From positions 124,001-188,000 of the forward strand of contig NZ_CAKZJO010000052.1 in the NCBI RefSeq assembly GCF_936943645.1: 64,000 bases of DNA. Direction: 5' to 3'. Shown piece by piece: positions 9,330 to 18,086 of the stretch. The first letter of the stretch is position 1. Each line of letters opens with the position of its first letter. Origin of the DNA: an uncultured Bradyrhizobium sp. Lineage in GTDB: Bacteria > Pseudomonadota > Alphaproteobacteria > Rhizobiales > Xanthobacteraceae. The position numbers and the translations under genes were made by a program. The notes under the pieces are model-generated. The model was not told the origin of the DNA and did not search any database. It was given only the letters and a program-made list of their open reading frames with translations.

Positions 9330-10193
9330 ATGACAGACGAAGCAGACAACGCCACCGGCATGGGCCGCCGCACCCTGCTCCAGACCGCCGGCGCAGCCGT
9401 CGTCACGGGCCTCGTCGCCGGCACGGCAACCGACGCGCAGGCCGCGACGCAGGCCGCGACGCAGGGCGCGAACAGCATGTCGCCGGCCGAGCGCAACGAG
9501 GCGCCGCTCGGCGCACGGCTCCAGGGCGTCCAGCATTTCGGGCTGACAGTGCAGAACATGGAGCGGGCCTATCAGTTCTATACGGAAGTGCTCGGCGGCG
9601 CCGAGGTGTTCCGCCATGGCGACTTCCAGGGCGACGAGGTGCAGAACACGCTGCTGGCCGACCAGGAAATCGAGGCGAATGCACGCGGGGTCAATCCGCG
9701 CACGATCGGCGTTCCCGACCTCAGAAGCGGAGCGCAGAGGCTCGATGTCCGCTTCATCCAGTTCGACAACATGGTGCTCGAACTGCTGCAATATCGTGAG
9801 TCCGACCAGCCCATGGGCAGTGCAAAGAGCTTTGCCGAGCCGGTGGAGCACATGAGCCCGGCTTTTCCGCGCATGATGCACATCTGCTTCTACGTTCGCG
9901 ACGACGTCGACTTCAACAAGTTCATTGCCGACCTCGAAGCCGAATCCGCACGCCGCGGCATGACGCAGGTGAGAGCGAACCGCATCGTCCGCGTGATGAC
10001 GGAGGCGGACCGCAAGGCCGCGCCCCGCAGCGCCAACACCAACCGGGTGACCGCGGAACCTTCGAACGGCTGGGAGCTGATCTATTGCAAAGGGCCGGAA
10101 GGCGAGCAGCTCGAATTCGTCAAGGCGCTCGGCCCCGTCAAGCAGCGCTTCAGCGAGGCCCTGGCAAGGCGACAACAGGCCATCGTGCGCTGA
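9330..10193 (+). CDS. Tat-exported VOC-family protein
   Basis: 287 residues. The N-terminus has a twin-arginine motif (MGRRTLLQTAG) before a hydrophobic run ending near TDAQA, so it is probably exported folded, metal bound. The VOC fold begins GVQHFGLTVQNMERA with a candidate metal His. A second module strand MMHICFYV supplies another His and GEQLEFVKAL the Glu, giving the His-His-Glu site of glyoxalase/dioxygenase-type enzymes. A Tat-exported VOC enzyme is uncommon. A ribosome-binding sequence (AAGGAGAG) precedes the start. It belongs to the four-gene cassette 7405-10693. Confidence 0.82.
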   Translation: MTDEADNATGMGRRTLLQTAGAAVVTGLVAGTATDAQAATQAATQGANSMSPAERNEAPLGARLQGVQHFGLTVQNMERAYQFYTEVLGGAEVFRHGDFQGDEVQNTLLADQEIEANARGVNPRTIGVPDLRSGAQRLDVRFIQFDNMVLELLQYRESDQPMGSAKSFAEPVEHMSPAFPRMMHICFYVRDDVDFNKFIADLEAESARRGMTQVRANRIVRVMTEADRKAAPRSANTNRVTAEPSNGWELIYCKGPEGEQLEFVKALGPVKQRFSEALARRQQAIVR

Positions 10194-10270
10194 TCCCTCA
10201 AATGCCGGGCGGCCGGCTGACGCCGGTTGCCCGGCGAAGCGCTCACGATCTCGATGTGAAGGACTTCGTC

Positions 10271-10693
10271 ATGAAAACTTTGCTCCGCAATTCGCTTGGC
10301 CTCCTGCTGTTCACCGCCTCGATGACCATGACAGCGGCACCGGTCGTCGCCCAGGAAGCCCCACGCGTGCGCTATCAGGAGATTCCCGAAGGCGCCTATT
10401 CGGTGGTGGCCCAGGTGCGCGCCAAGGCCGGGAAAGAGGACGCATTGCGTGCGGCCACGCTTCCCCTGATCGACCTCGTTCGCGGCGATCCCAAGAATCT
10501 GGTCTATTTTCTCCAGGAGGATCGCGCCAAGCCCGGTCATTTCATCTTCTACGAGGTCTTCGCCAGCCAAGCCGATTTCGACGCGCATAACGCAATGCCT
10601 TATGTGCAGGCATGGTTCGCCAAGCTTCCGGAACTTGCCGATGGCGGCGTCGACGTGATGCGCATGGCGGTTCTTGGCGTGCCCAAGAAATAG
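10271..10693 (+). CDS. Exported antibiotic-biosynthesis-monooxygenase (ABM) domain protein
   Basis: 140 residues from the ATG at 10271; this start gives a clean signal peptide (MKTLLRNSLGLLLFTASMT, cleavage near VVAQ), and an AAGGA lies upstream. The mature part is one ABM ferredoxin-like domain (YSVVAQVRAKAGKEDALRAA, FIFYEVFASQADFDAH). ABM proteins are small cofactor-free monooxygenases or haem-degrading/quinol-oxidising enzymes. It is the last gene of the cassette, 77 bp after the VOC gene. Three of the four enzymes appear exported. Confidence 0.78.
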   Translation: MKTLLRNSLGLLLFTASMTMTAAPVVAQEAPRVRYQEIPEGAYSVVAQVRAKAGKEDALRAATLPLIDLVRGDPKNLVYFLQEDRAKPGHFIFYEVFASQADFDAHNAMPYVQAWFAKLPELADGGVDVMRMAVLGVPKK

Positions 10694-10836
10694 CCGGTAT
10701 CGCAAGAGCGATTTTGTCGCAGCCATTCTGCCGGCAAGTGCGGGCGGCAATCGTGCGAATTCAGAACCACTGACTTCTACAGGTATGCAGCGCATGATAA
10801 TTACAGACGATCTCTTCGATCGATTGGCAATGATCA

Positions 10837-13767
10837 ATGCAGGCTGCCACCGAGACACGGCAACGGGGCACACGCCGACAGGAACTCACCTACTGCTTCG
10901 GGCCGTTTCGACTGGTTCCCCGCCGCCAATTGCTCCTGCTCGACGGACGCCCCGTCAAATTGGGCGGGCGCGCATTCGAGCTCCTGCAATTGCTGGTGCA
11001 GCGCCGCGGCGAGCTGGTCAGCAAGAATGAGCTGATGGCGGCGGCCTGGCCAGGCACCTTCCTTCACGACAGCAATCTCAAGGTCAACATGTGGAGCCTG
11101 CGGCGTTCGCTGGGCGATACCCAGACCGAGCCCGTCTACATCGCGACCGTGGCACGCCGCGGCTACAAGTTCATCGCGGACGTGCAAATCAGCATGGGCG
11201 AGATCGGGGACGATCCTGCGCTCACCGAGCCAGGCCCATCGTCCCGGCTGCCATTGTTGCGCGGCATCGTCGGTCGTGAAGCGGAAATCGTCGAAATCGC
11301 CGAACTGTTGGCCGACGACAGGCACGTGACCCTGGCCGGCACAGGAGGAATCGGCAAGACGACGGTTGCCGTTGCGGTCGCCCAGGCGTTTGCGCCACGG
11401 TGCCGCGACGGCGTCTGCTTCGTCGATCTCGCCACCATTTCCGATCCGACGCTGTTCGGCGCGGCGCTGGTGACGGCACTGGGCATCAGAGGCAATACGG
11501 ACAACGCTCTTGCGGCGGCCCTCGACTATCTGAGGCCGCGGCAGATGCTGCTCATTCTCGACAATTGTGAGCATGTGCTGCCCGCCGCCACGATCTTCGC
11601 CGGCAGGTTCCTGAGTGACACATCGCCGTCCAGGCTGCTGGCGACGAGCCGGGAACCGCTCGGCACCGCCACCGAGCATGTCGTGCGGCTTGGCTCGCTG
11701 TCCTCACCCAGGCCCGGCCTCGCCCTCACCGTCGATCATGCCGTCAGGTTTCCGGCGGTGCAGCTGTTCGTCCGCCGCGCCGCCGAATGGTCGGACTACC
11801 GGTTCGTCGACGATGATTGCGAGGCCGTCGCCGCGATCTGCCACGCGCTCGGCGGCCTTCCGCTGGCCATTGAACTGGCGGCTGCCCAGATCGGCAGATT
11901 CAATCCTCGCGAACTGGTCGCGATGCTCGATCAGAAGCTGGGTTTTCGAGCCTCGAGCGCCGAGGGCACGCCGCCGCGCCATGAGACCCTGATGGCGACG
12001 ATCGACTGGAGCTTCCGGCTGCTGTCGCAGAAGGAGGCAAGGCTGTTCAGTCTGCTGTCGGTGTTCAGCGACGCCTTTGCCGCCGAGGATGCGGCTTTCG
12101 TGGCGGAAGCGGCAGGGCTCGCGCCGATCGACGTCGTCACCGGCCTCGGCAGTCTCGTCGCCAAATCGCTCCTGAGCGCGCAGGCCCGCGGAGCGCACCT
12201 TCGCTACCGGCTGCTCGACAGTACACGCCGCTATGCAGTCGAGCGCCGCCAGGCCGACCCCGCCTGCAGTCAGGCGCTGCGCCGCCATGCGGAGCGTATG
12301 CTTGCGCTGTTCGAACAGTCCGAGGAGGAGTGGAACTGGCGCGAGCCGGCCGACTGGACGGAGCGCTACCTTGGACGCATCGCGGATTTGCGCGCGGCTC
12401 TTTCCTGGGCGCTCGGCGAGGAAGGCGATCCCGTCCTCGGAATCAGGCTCACGGTTGCAGCGATCACCTTGTGGTCGGAAACCTTCATCCTGTCGGAAGC
12501 GCAAGCGCGGTTGGAGGACGCCCTCGCCTTGGCCAAGATCGTCGCGTGCGACGATCTGTCGAAGGCAAAGCTTGCCTGTGCCCTTGGATGGAGCCTGTTC
12601 TACGCCCGCAAGATGTCGAATGAGAACGAGGTTGCCTGGCTCGATGCGATCGACTTTGCAAGGCGCGCCGGCAACGTCGAGTATCGGCAGCGCACGCTGG
12701 TGGGCTTTGCCTTTTACCTGTTGCAGATCGGTCAGGTGCCGCGCGCCATAACCCATCTCGAGGAGGCCACCTCGCTGGCTGACCGGGACCCCGACCTGAC
12801 GGCAACGTCCGAAGCCGATCGTGCGCTGGCGTGGGCTCACGCCTTCGCAGGTGAGTTGCGCAAAAGCCGGCCGGTGCTGGATCGTCTCGCGGCAACCTAT
12901 TCGTTGGCCGCGGGCCGTTCGCGCAAGGATGCGAATGAGGTCTATCGGTTCATCACCGTCCGCTTCAACCTGCCCTTCGTGGCGTGGATGCAAGGGCAGC
13001 CCGAGCACGCGGCGAGGCTCGCCCGCGACGCCGTCGATGCCGCGGACCGCAGCGGCCATTGGGTGTCGCAATCGAACGCATTCGGGCTTGCCGCACTTCC
13101 CATCGCGCTCGAAACCGGCAATCTGGACGCGCTCGAAAGCTATACGATGCGGCTGCGTCGCAACCTGGAACGTGAGCGCATCTCGCGTTGGGTTCCGGTC
13201 GAGCGCTATTTCTCTGCCTGCCTTCGCGACCTGCGCGGCGATCCCCGCGCCGTGGAGGATATTCGCGCCGCGATCGACGAGCTGATCGAATGTCGCTTCC
13301 TGATGCGGATCGGCAGCTACCTCGCGGTCCTCGCCCGCGCTTATCTGCGACAGGGGCGGATCGTGGAGGCGCGCGAAGCCATCGCGCGGGCGATCGACCA
13401 TCAGGAACGCCAGGGCGAGCGCTGGTGCCGCTCGGAACTTCAGCGGATCGACGCAGCGGTCCTTCTTCACGCCGGCGAGCCGCTGCGTGCCGAAAAGCGG
13501 TTGCAGCAGGCGCTCGCCGAAGCCCGCGCCATCGGCGCGATGACCTTCGCCTTGCGCATCTCCAACGACCTCGCCGCACACTGGATGGCGACCGACCGCA
13601 GGCCCAGGGCCGTGCGACTGCTCGCTCCGATTTACGACGAGTTCACCGAAGGTTTCGAGACGCCGGATCTGGTTGCCGCATCGCGTCTGTTGCAGCGCAT
13701 GCGGCCGGCGCCGAGCGGCTGCGGCCATTTCCGCCCGGCGGCGCCGGTGCACGCTCGCGGTGCATAG
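10837..13767 (+). CDS. Large transcriptional regulator: OmpR-type winged helix + NB-ARC-like ATPase + helical repeats
   Basis: 976 residues. Residues ~18-115 form an OmpR/PhoB-type winged-helix DNA-binding domain (YCFGPFRLVPRRQLLLLDG, ending in RRGYKFIADV). A P-loop ATPase follows with Walker A GTGGIGKTT at 168-176 and Walker B-like MLLILDNCEHV, as in STAND/LuxR-MalT relatives. The C-terminal half (~450-976) is alpha-helical and TPR-like, the usual ligand or protein-sensing part. STAND regulators switch on by ATP-dependent oligomerisation when a ligand binds. It starts 143 bp after the exported-enzyme cassette on the same strand, so it may sense a product of that cassette and control it. Confidence 0.85.
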   Translation: MQAATETRQRGTRRQELTYCFGPFRLVPRRQLLLLDGRPVKLGGRAFELLQLLVQRRGELVSKNELMAAAWPGTFLHDSNLKVNMWSLRRSLGDTQTEPVYIATVARRGYKFIADVQISMGEIGDDPALTEPGPSSRLPLLRGIVGREAEIVEIAELLADDRHVTLAGTGGIGKTTVAVAVAQAFAPRCRDGVCFVDLATISDPTLFGAALVTALGIRGNTDNALAAALDYLRPRQMLLILDNCEHVLPAATIFAGRFLSDTSPSRLLATSREPLGTATEHVVRLGSLSSPRPGLALTVDHAVRFPAVQLFVRRAAEWSDYRFVDDDCEAVAAICHALGGLPLAIELAAAQIGRFNPRELVAMLDQKLGFRASSAEGTPPRHETLMATIDWSFRLLSQKEARLFSLLSVFSDAFAAEDAAFVAEAAGLAPIDVVTGLGSLVAKSLLSAQARGAHLRYRLLDSTRRYAVERRQADPACSQALRRHAERMLALFEQSEEEWNWREPADWTERYLGRIADLRAALSWALGEEGDPVLGIRLTVAAITLWSETFILSEAQARLEDALALAKIVACDDLSKAKLACALGWSLFYARKMSNENEVAWLDAIDFARRAGNVEYRQRTLVGFAFYLLQIGQVPRAITHLEEATSLADRDPDLTATSEADRALAWAHAFAGELRKSRPVLDRLAATYSLAAGRSRKDANEVYRFITVRFNLPFVAWMQGQPEHAARLARDAVDAADRSGHWVSQSNAFGLAALPIALETGNLDALESYTMRLRRNLERERISRWVPVERYFSACLRDLRGDPRAVEDIRAAIDELIECRFLMRIGSYLAVLARAYLRQGRIVEAREAIARAIDHQERQGERWCRSELQRIDAAVLLHAGEPLRAEKRLQQALAEARAIGAMTFALRISNDLAAHWMATDRRPRAVRLLAPIYDEFTEGFETPDLVAASRLLQRMRPAPSGCGHFRPAAPVHARGA

Positions 13768-13837
13768 CAGGCCTACCGCCGTGCTCATCGCGCGCGCTTT
13801 ACGCTTCCCGGGATTCCTGATCCTCTCTCCCCCAACC

Positions 13838-13854
13838 GGCCGGATCAACCGGCC
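13838..13854 (+). terminator. Hairpin downstream of the large regulator gene
   Basis: GGCCGG, loop ATCAA, CCGGCC: a perfect six-base stem 70 bp after the regulator stop and 26 bp before the TPP-enzyme start. It lacks a T-run. It could be a weak terminator or a leader hairpin of the next gene. Confidence 0.3.
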
Positions 13855-13880
13855 AAGCCTTGAGAGTGGAGAGAGACGCC

Positions 13881-15515
13881 ATGAAGCTCGGCACCGCCAT
13901 TGCGGAAATCATGCGGCGCGAGGGAATCGAGATCCTCTGCGGCTATCCCGTCAACCATCTGATCGAGCATGCGGCCAAGGCCGAGATCCGCCCCGTGATG
14001 GTGCGGCAGGAGCGCGTCGGCATCCACATGGCGGATGCGATCTCACGCGTGACGTCGGGGCGCTCGATCGGCGCGTTCTGCATGCAGCATGGGCCGGGCG
14101 CGGAGAACGCGATGGGCGGCGTCGCGCAGTGCTTTGGCGAATCCGTGCCCGTGCTGGTGCTGCCGATGGGCTATCAGCGGAGGCTTGCGCATATCGAGCC
14201 GAACTTCAATTCCAGCGAGGCGATGAAGCCTTTCTCGAAATCATCCGAGCCGATCATCCTGGCCGCCGAGGTCGCCAACATCTTCCGCCGCGCCTTCACC
14301 AAGCTGAAAAACGGCCGCGGCGGGCCTGTGATCGTCGAAATTCCCTCCGACATGTGGAACGAGGAGGTGCCGGAGCCGCTGAACTACACGCCGGTGCTGC
14401 GCACGCGCTACGGCGCCGACCCTGTTCACGTGAAGGAAGCAGCCGCCCTGCTCGTCAACGCCAAGCGTGCGGTGATCTATGCCGGCCAGGGCGTGCACTA
14501 CGCGCAGGCCTGGCCGCAATTGAAGCGGCTCGCGGAGCGGCTGGCGATCCCCGTCACCACCAGCCTTGGCGGCAAATCCGCCTTCCCGGAAACCCATCCG
14601 CTCTCGCTCGGCTCCGGCGGCCTTGCGGTGCCGCGCGCTGTGCCGAAATTCCTGACTGATGCCGACGTCATCCTCGGCATCGGCTGCTCGTTCACGGAAA
14701 CGAACTTCGGCATCGCGATGCCGAAGGGCAAGACCATCATCCATTCCACGCTCGATCCCAATCATCTCAACAAGGACGTCGAGGCAAAGATCGGCCTCGT
14801 CGGCGATGCCGGCCTGGTGCTCGATGCGCTGCTGGAGGAGATCGGCAAGACCGTCACCGCGGATCGCGATGCCTCCGCCGTCGCGGCCGAGATCGCCGCC
14901 TCGCACAAGGAGTGGCTGGCGAAATGGATGCCGAAGCTCACCAGCAACGATGCACCCCTGAGCCCCTATCGCGTGCTGTGGGACTTGCAGCACACCGTCG
15001 ACATCGACAACACCATCATCACGCACGATGCCGGCAGTCCGCGCGACCAGCTCTCGCCGTTCTGGAAGTCGACACAACCCCTCACCTATCTCGGCTGGGG
15101 CAAGACGACGCAGCTCGGCTACGGCCTTGGGCTTGCCATGGGCGCGAAGCTGGCGAAGCCCGACAAGCTCTGCATCAATGTCTGGGGCGATGCGGCGATC
15201 GGCTTCACCGGCATGGATTTCGAGACCGCGGTACGCGAGCGCATTCCGATCATGTCGATCCTTTTGAACAATTTCTCGATGGCGATCGAATTGAAGGTGA
15301 TGCCGATCTCGACCGAGAAATATCGCTCCACCGACATCTCCGGCGACTACGCCGCCATGGCGCGCGCCTTCGGCGGCCATGGCGAGCGGGTGACGCGGCC
15401 GGAAGATATCATCCCCGCAATCAGGCGCGGCATCCAGAAGACCAAGGAAGGCATTCCGGTGCTGCTGGAGTTCATCACCAGCAAGGAGACTGAAGTGTCC
15501 CGGCCCGGCACGTGA
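13881..15515 (+). CDS. Thiamine-pyrophosphate-dependent enzyme, acetolactate-synthase (IlvB) family
   Basis: 544 residues from the ATG at 13881, preceded by a GGAGAG sequence. It has the three-domain architecture of the POX/AHAS family. The cofactor-activating glutamate is Glu44 in VRQERVGIHMAD. The TPP-magnesium motif begins GDAAIGFTGMDFETA and ends ILLNN. No small regulatory AHAS subunit is nearby, and an isolated single copy between a regulator and a histidine kinase argues against a role in branched-chain amino-acid synthesis. Relatives decarboxylate or ligate 2-oxoacids; the substrate cannot be told from sequence. Confidence 0.85.
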   Translation: MKLGTAIAEIMRREGIEILCGYPVNHLIEHAAKAEIRPVMVRQERVGIHMADAISRVTSGRSIGAFCMQHGPGAENAMGGVAQCFGESVPVLVLPMGYQRRLAHIEPNFNSSEAMKPFSKSSEPIILAAEVANIFRRAFTKLKNGRGGPVIVEIPSDMWNEEVPEPLNYTPVLRTRYGADPVHVKEAAALLVNAKRAVIYAGQGVHYAQAWPQLKRLAERLAIPVTTSLGGKSAFPETHPLSLGSGGLAVPRAVPKFLTDADVILGIGCSFTETNFGIAMPKGKTIIHSTLDPNHLNKDVEAKIGLVGDAGLVLDALLEEIGKTVTADRDASAVAAEIAASHKEWLAKWMPKLTSNDAPLSPYRVLWDLQHTVDIDNTIITHDAGSPRDQLSPFWKSTQPLTYLGWGKTTQLGYGLGLAMGAKLAKPDKLCINVWGDAAIGFTGMDFETAVRERIPIMSILLNNFSMAIELKVMPISTEKYRSTDISGDYAAMARAFGGHGERVTRPEDIIPAIRRGIQKTKEGIPVLLEFITSKETEVSRPGT

Positions 15516-15601
15516 GGCAAGCCGGACGCTGGCTCCGGCCGCAGGGGATGTGATAATCCGGCCTGGTGCTGCGCCTGTCGTGGCATCAAGCCGGATTGCA
15601 G

Positions 15602-18082
15602 ATGACCAACCCTCCGAAGAATATCGCCGACGAACTCGCAGCCGAGAATGCGCGGCTGCGCAGTGAGCTCGCGATTGCGCGGGACCGCCAAAGCGCCAGC
15701 GCCGAGATCCTGCGCACCATCGCGGCCTCGCCCTCCGATGCCCGGCCGGTGTTCTCGGCGATTGCGTCCAGTTCCAGGCGACTGCTCGGCGGCTTCTCCG
15801 CCACGGTGCTCCAGTTCATCGGCGATGAGCTACATCTCGTCGCCTATACGCCGACCAGCCCGGAGGCCGACGAAGGGCTGAAGGCGTCGTTCCCGCGCAA
15901 GATCTCCGAGTTTCCGACCTTTGCGCTGGTGCGCGGCGGCGAGACTATCCAGTTTCCCGACAGCGAGGCCGCTGACGTCCCGCAGCTGAACCGCGAGCTG
16001 GCGCGGCTGCGCGGCTTCCGCAGCGTGCTGTTCATGCCGCTGATGAACCACGGCACGCCGGTCGGCATGATCAGCGTGACGCGCGCCGAGCCGGGCGCGT
16101 TCGCGGCCGATCTCGTCCAGCTGCTGCAGACCTTCGCCGACCAGGCCGTGATCGCGATCGAGAATGCGCGCCTGTTCAACGAGACGAAGGAGACGCTGGA
16201 ACGCCAGACCGCAACCGCCGACATCCTCAAGGTGATGGCGGCCTCACCTTCCGACGTGCAGCCGGTGTTCGACGCCATCGCCGCCAACGCCAACCGGCTG
16301 ATCGGCGGCTTCTCCACGGCGGTGATGCGCTATGTCGACGGCGCGGTGCACCTTGCCGCGTTCACGCCGACCGATCCGGCCGGTGATTGCGTGCTGCAGG
16401 CCTCATTCCCGGTCCCCTTCGCGCGCTTCCCACCCCATCAGCTCGTGGCGAAGGGAGCCGCGGCGCAATTGCCCGACACCGAGCTGGAACCGGCCGCGCG
16501 CGACATCGCGCGTGCCCGCGGCTATCGCAGCATGCTGTTCGCACCCCTGATGAGCGAGGGCGAGGCGATCGGCCTCATCATCGCGACGCGTCGCGCCACC
16601 GGAGCGTTCGCCGACCATCACGTGCGGTTGCTGCAGACCTTCGCCGACCAGGCGGTGATCGCGATCAAGAATGTCAGCCTGTTCAATGCGACGCGCGAGG
16701 CGCTGGAGCGCCAGACCGCGACGGCCGACATCCTCAAGGTGATCGCCGCCTCGCCCGCCGACGTCACGCCGGTGTTCCAGGCCATTTCCGACAGCGCCAA
16801 GACGTTGATCGGCGGACATTCGTCCACCGTCACCCGCGTTGTCGACGGCATGCTGCACCTGGCCGCCTTCACCACGGACAATGAAGCCGGCAATGCCGAT
16901 CTGCTCAGCTCGTTCCCCGCACCTTTGTCGTCGGCGGGCATTCACAGCCGGGTGGCTCAGAGCGGGGAATATGCCTTCCGCAGCGACATGCAGAACGAGC
17001 CTGATCTGACCGAGGCCATGAAGGAGCTGGCGCGCACCCGAGGCTATCGCAGCATCCTGGTCGTGCCGATGCTCCGCGACGGCATCGCGATCGGCACCAT
17101 CGCGGTGACGCGGCCACAAGCCGGTCAATTCCCGGACAAGGCGATCAACCTGCTCAAGACCTTCGCCGACCAGGCCGTGATCGCGATCGAGAACACGCGC
17201 CTGTTCAACGAGGTGCAGGACCGCACGCGCGAGCTTGCCAGATCGCTCGACGATCTGCGCGCAGCCCAGGACCGGCTGGTCCAGACCGAGAAGCTCGCTT
17301 CGCTGGGCCAGCTCACCGCCGGCATCGCGCATGAGATCAAGAACCCGCTCAACTTCGTCAACAATTTCGCGGCGCTCTCGGCCGAATTGACCGACGAGCT
17401 GAACGAGGTGCTCGCACCTGCCACCCTTGCGGACGATATCCGCAGCGAGGTCGACGAGCTCACAGGGCTCTTGAAGGACAATCTCGACAAGGTCGTGCAG
17501 CACGGACGGCGCGCCGATTCCATCGTCAAGAACATGCTGCTGCATTCGCGCGAGGGCGGCGGCGAGCATCGGCTGAGCGACGTCAACGCGGTGGTCGAGG
17601 AAAGCCTCAACCTCGCCTATCACGGCGCGCGGGCCGAAACGCCGCAGTTCGACGTGACGCTCGAACGCGACCTCGATCCTGCGGCAGGCGCGGCCGATGT
17701 GTTTCCGCAGGAGATCACGCGCGTGCTGCTCAACCTGATCGGGAACGGCTTCTACGCCGTCACCAGGCGCAAGGCGGACAGCGCGGCGGCCGGTTACGAG
17801 CCGGTCGTGACCGCCGCGACCCGCGACCGCGGCGACCACGTCGAAATCCGCATCCGCGACAACGGCACAGGCATTCCGGACGAGGTGAAGGAGAAGATGT
17901 TCAATCCGTTCTTCACCACCAAGCCGGCCGGCGAAGGCACCGGGCTTGGACTATCGATGAGCCACGACATCGTGGTGAAGCAGCATGGCGGCACGATCGA
18001 GGTCGCGACCACGCCGGGCGAGTTCACCGAATTCACCATTCTGCTGCCGCGGAGGAGCAGCTTCCCGGATGGTACGGGCTAG
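15602..18082 (+). CDS. Sensor histidine kinase with three tandem GAF domains
   Basis: 826 residues from ATG 15602; a GTG at 15566 would add 12 residues. There is no membrane segment, so it is a soluble kinase. Three GAF modules (about residues 30-195, 200-365 and 370-540) are joined by a near-identical linker containing RQTATADILKV(M/I)AASP; the DNA copies are also very similar, indicating internal duplication. A coiled linker leads to a HisKA domain with His577 in TAGIAHEIKNPL, then an ATPase with N box LLNLIGNGF, G1 IRDNGTGIPDE and G2 GEGTGLGLSMSHDIV. There is no receiver domain and no response-regulator gene adjacent, so the partner is unknown. GAF domains suggest sensing of a small molecule, redox state or light. 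Confidence 0.92.
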   Translation: MTNPPKNIADELAAENARLRSELAIARDRQSASAEILRTIAASPSDARPVFSAIASSSRRLLGGFSATVLQFIGDELHLVAYTPTSPEADEGLKASFPRKISEFPTFALVRGGETIQFPDSEAADVPQLNRELARLRGFRSVLFMPLMNHGTPVGMISVTRAEPGAFAADLVQLLQTFADQAVIAIENARLFNETKETLERQTATADILKVMAASPSDVQPVFDAIAANANRLIGGFSTAVMRYVDGAVHLAAFTPTDPAGDCVLQASFPVPFARFPPHQLVAKGAAAQLPDTELEPAARDIARARGYRSMLFAPLMSEGEAIGLIIATRRATGAFADHHVRLLQTFADQAVIAIKNVSLFNATREALERQTATADILKVIAASPADVTPVFQAISDSAKTLIGGHSSTVTRVVDGMLHLAAFTTDNEAGNADLLSSFPAPLSSAGIHSRVAQSGEYAFRSDMQNEPDLTEAMKELARTRGYRSILVVPMLRDGIAIGTIAVTRPQAGQFPDKAINLLKTFADQAVIAIENTRLFNEVQDRTRELARSLDDLRAAQDRLVQTEKLASLGQLTAGIAHEIKNPLNFVNNFAALSAELTDELNEVLAPATLADDIRSEVDELTGLLKDNLDKVVQHGRRADSIVKNMLLHSREGGGEHRLSDVNAVVEESLNLAYHGARAETPQFDVTLERDLDPAAGAADVFPQEITRVLLNLIGNGFYAVTRRKADSAAAGYEPVVTAATRDRGDHVEIRIRDNGTGIPDEVKEKMFNPFFTTKPAGEGTGLGLSMSHDIVVKQHGGTIEVATTPGEFTEFTILLPRRSSFPDGTG

Positions 18083-18086
18083 CGCC

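Noticed and set aside
16403..17839. Long antisense frame in the histidine kinase gene
   Set aside because: Low-complexity antisense translation; the kinase frame is complete with H, N and G boxes.
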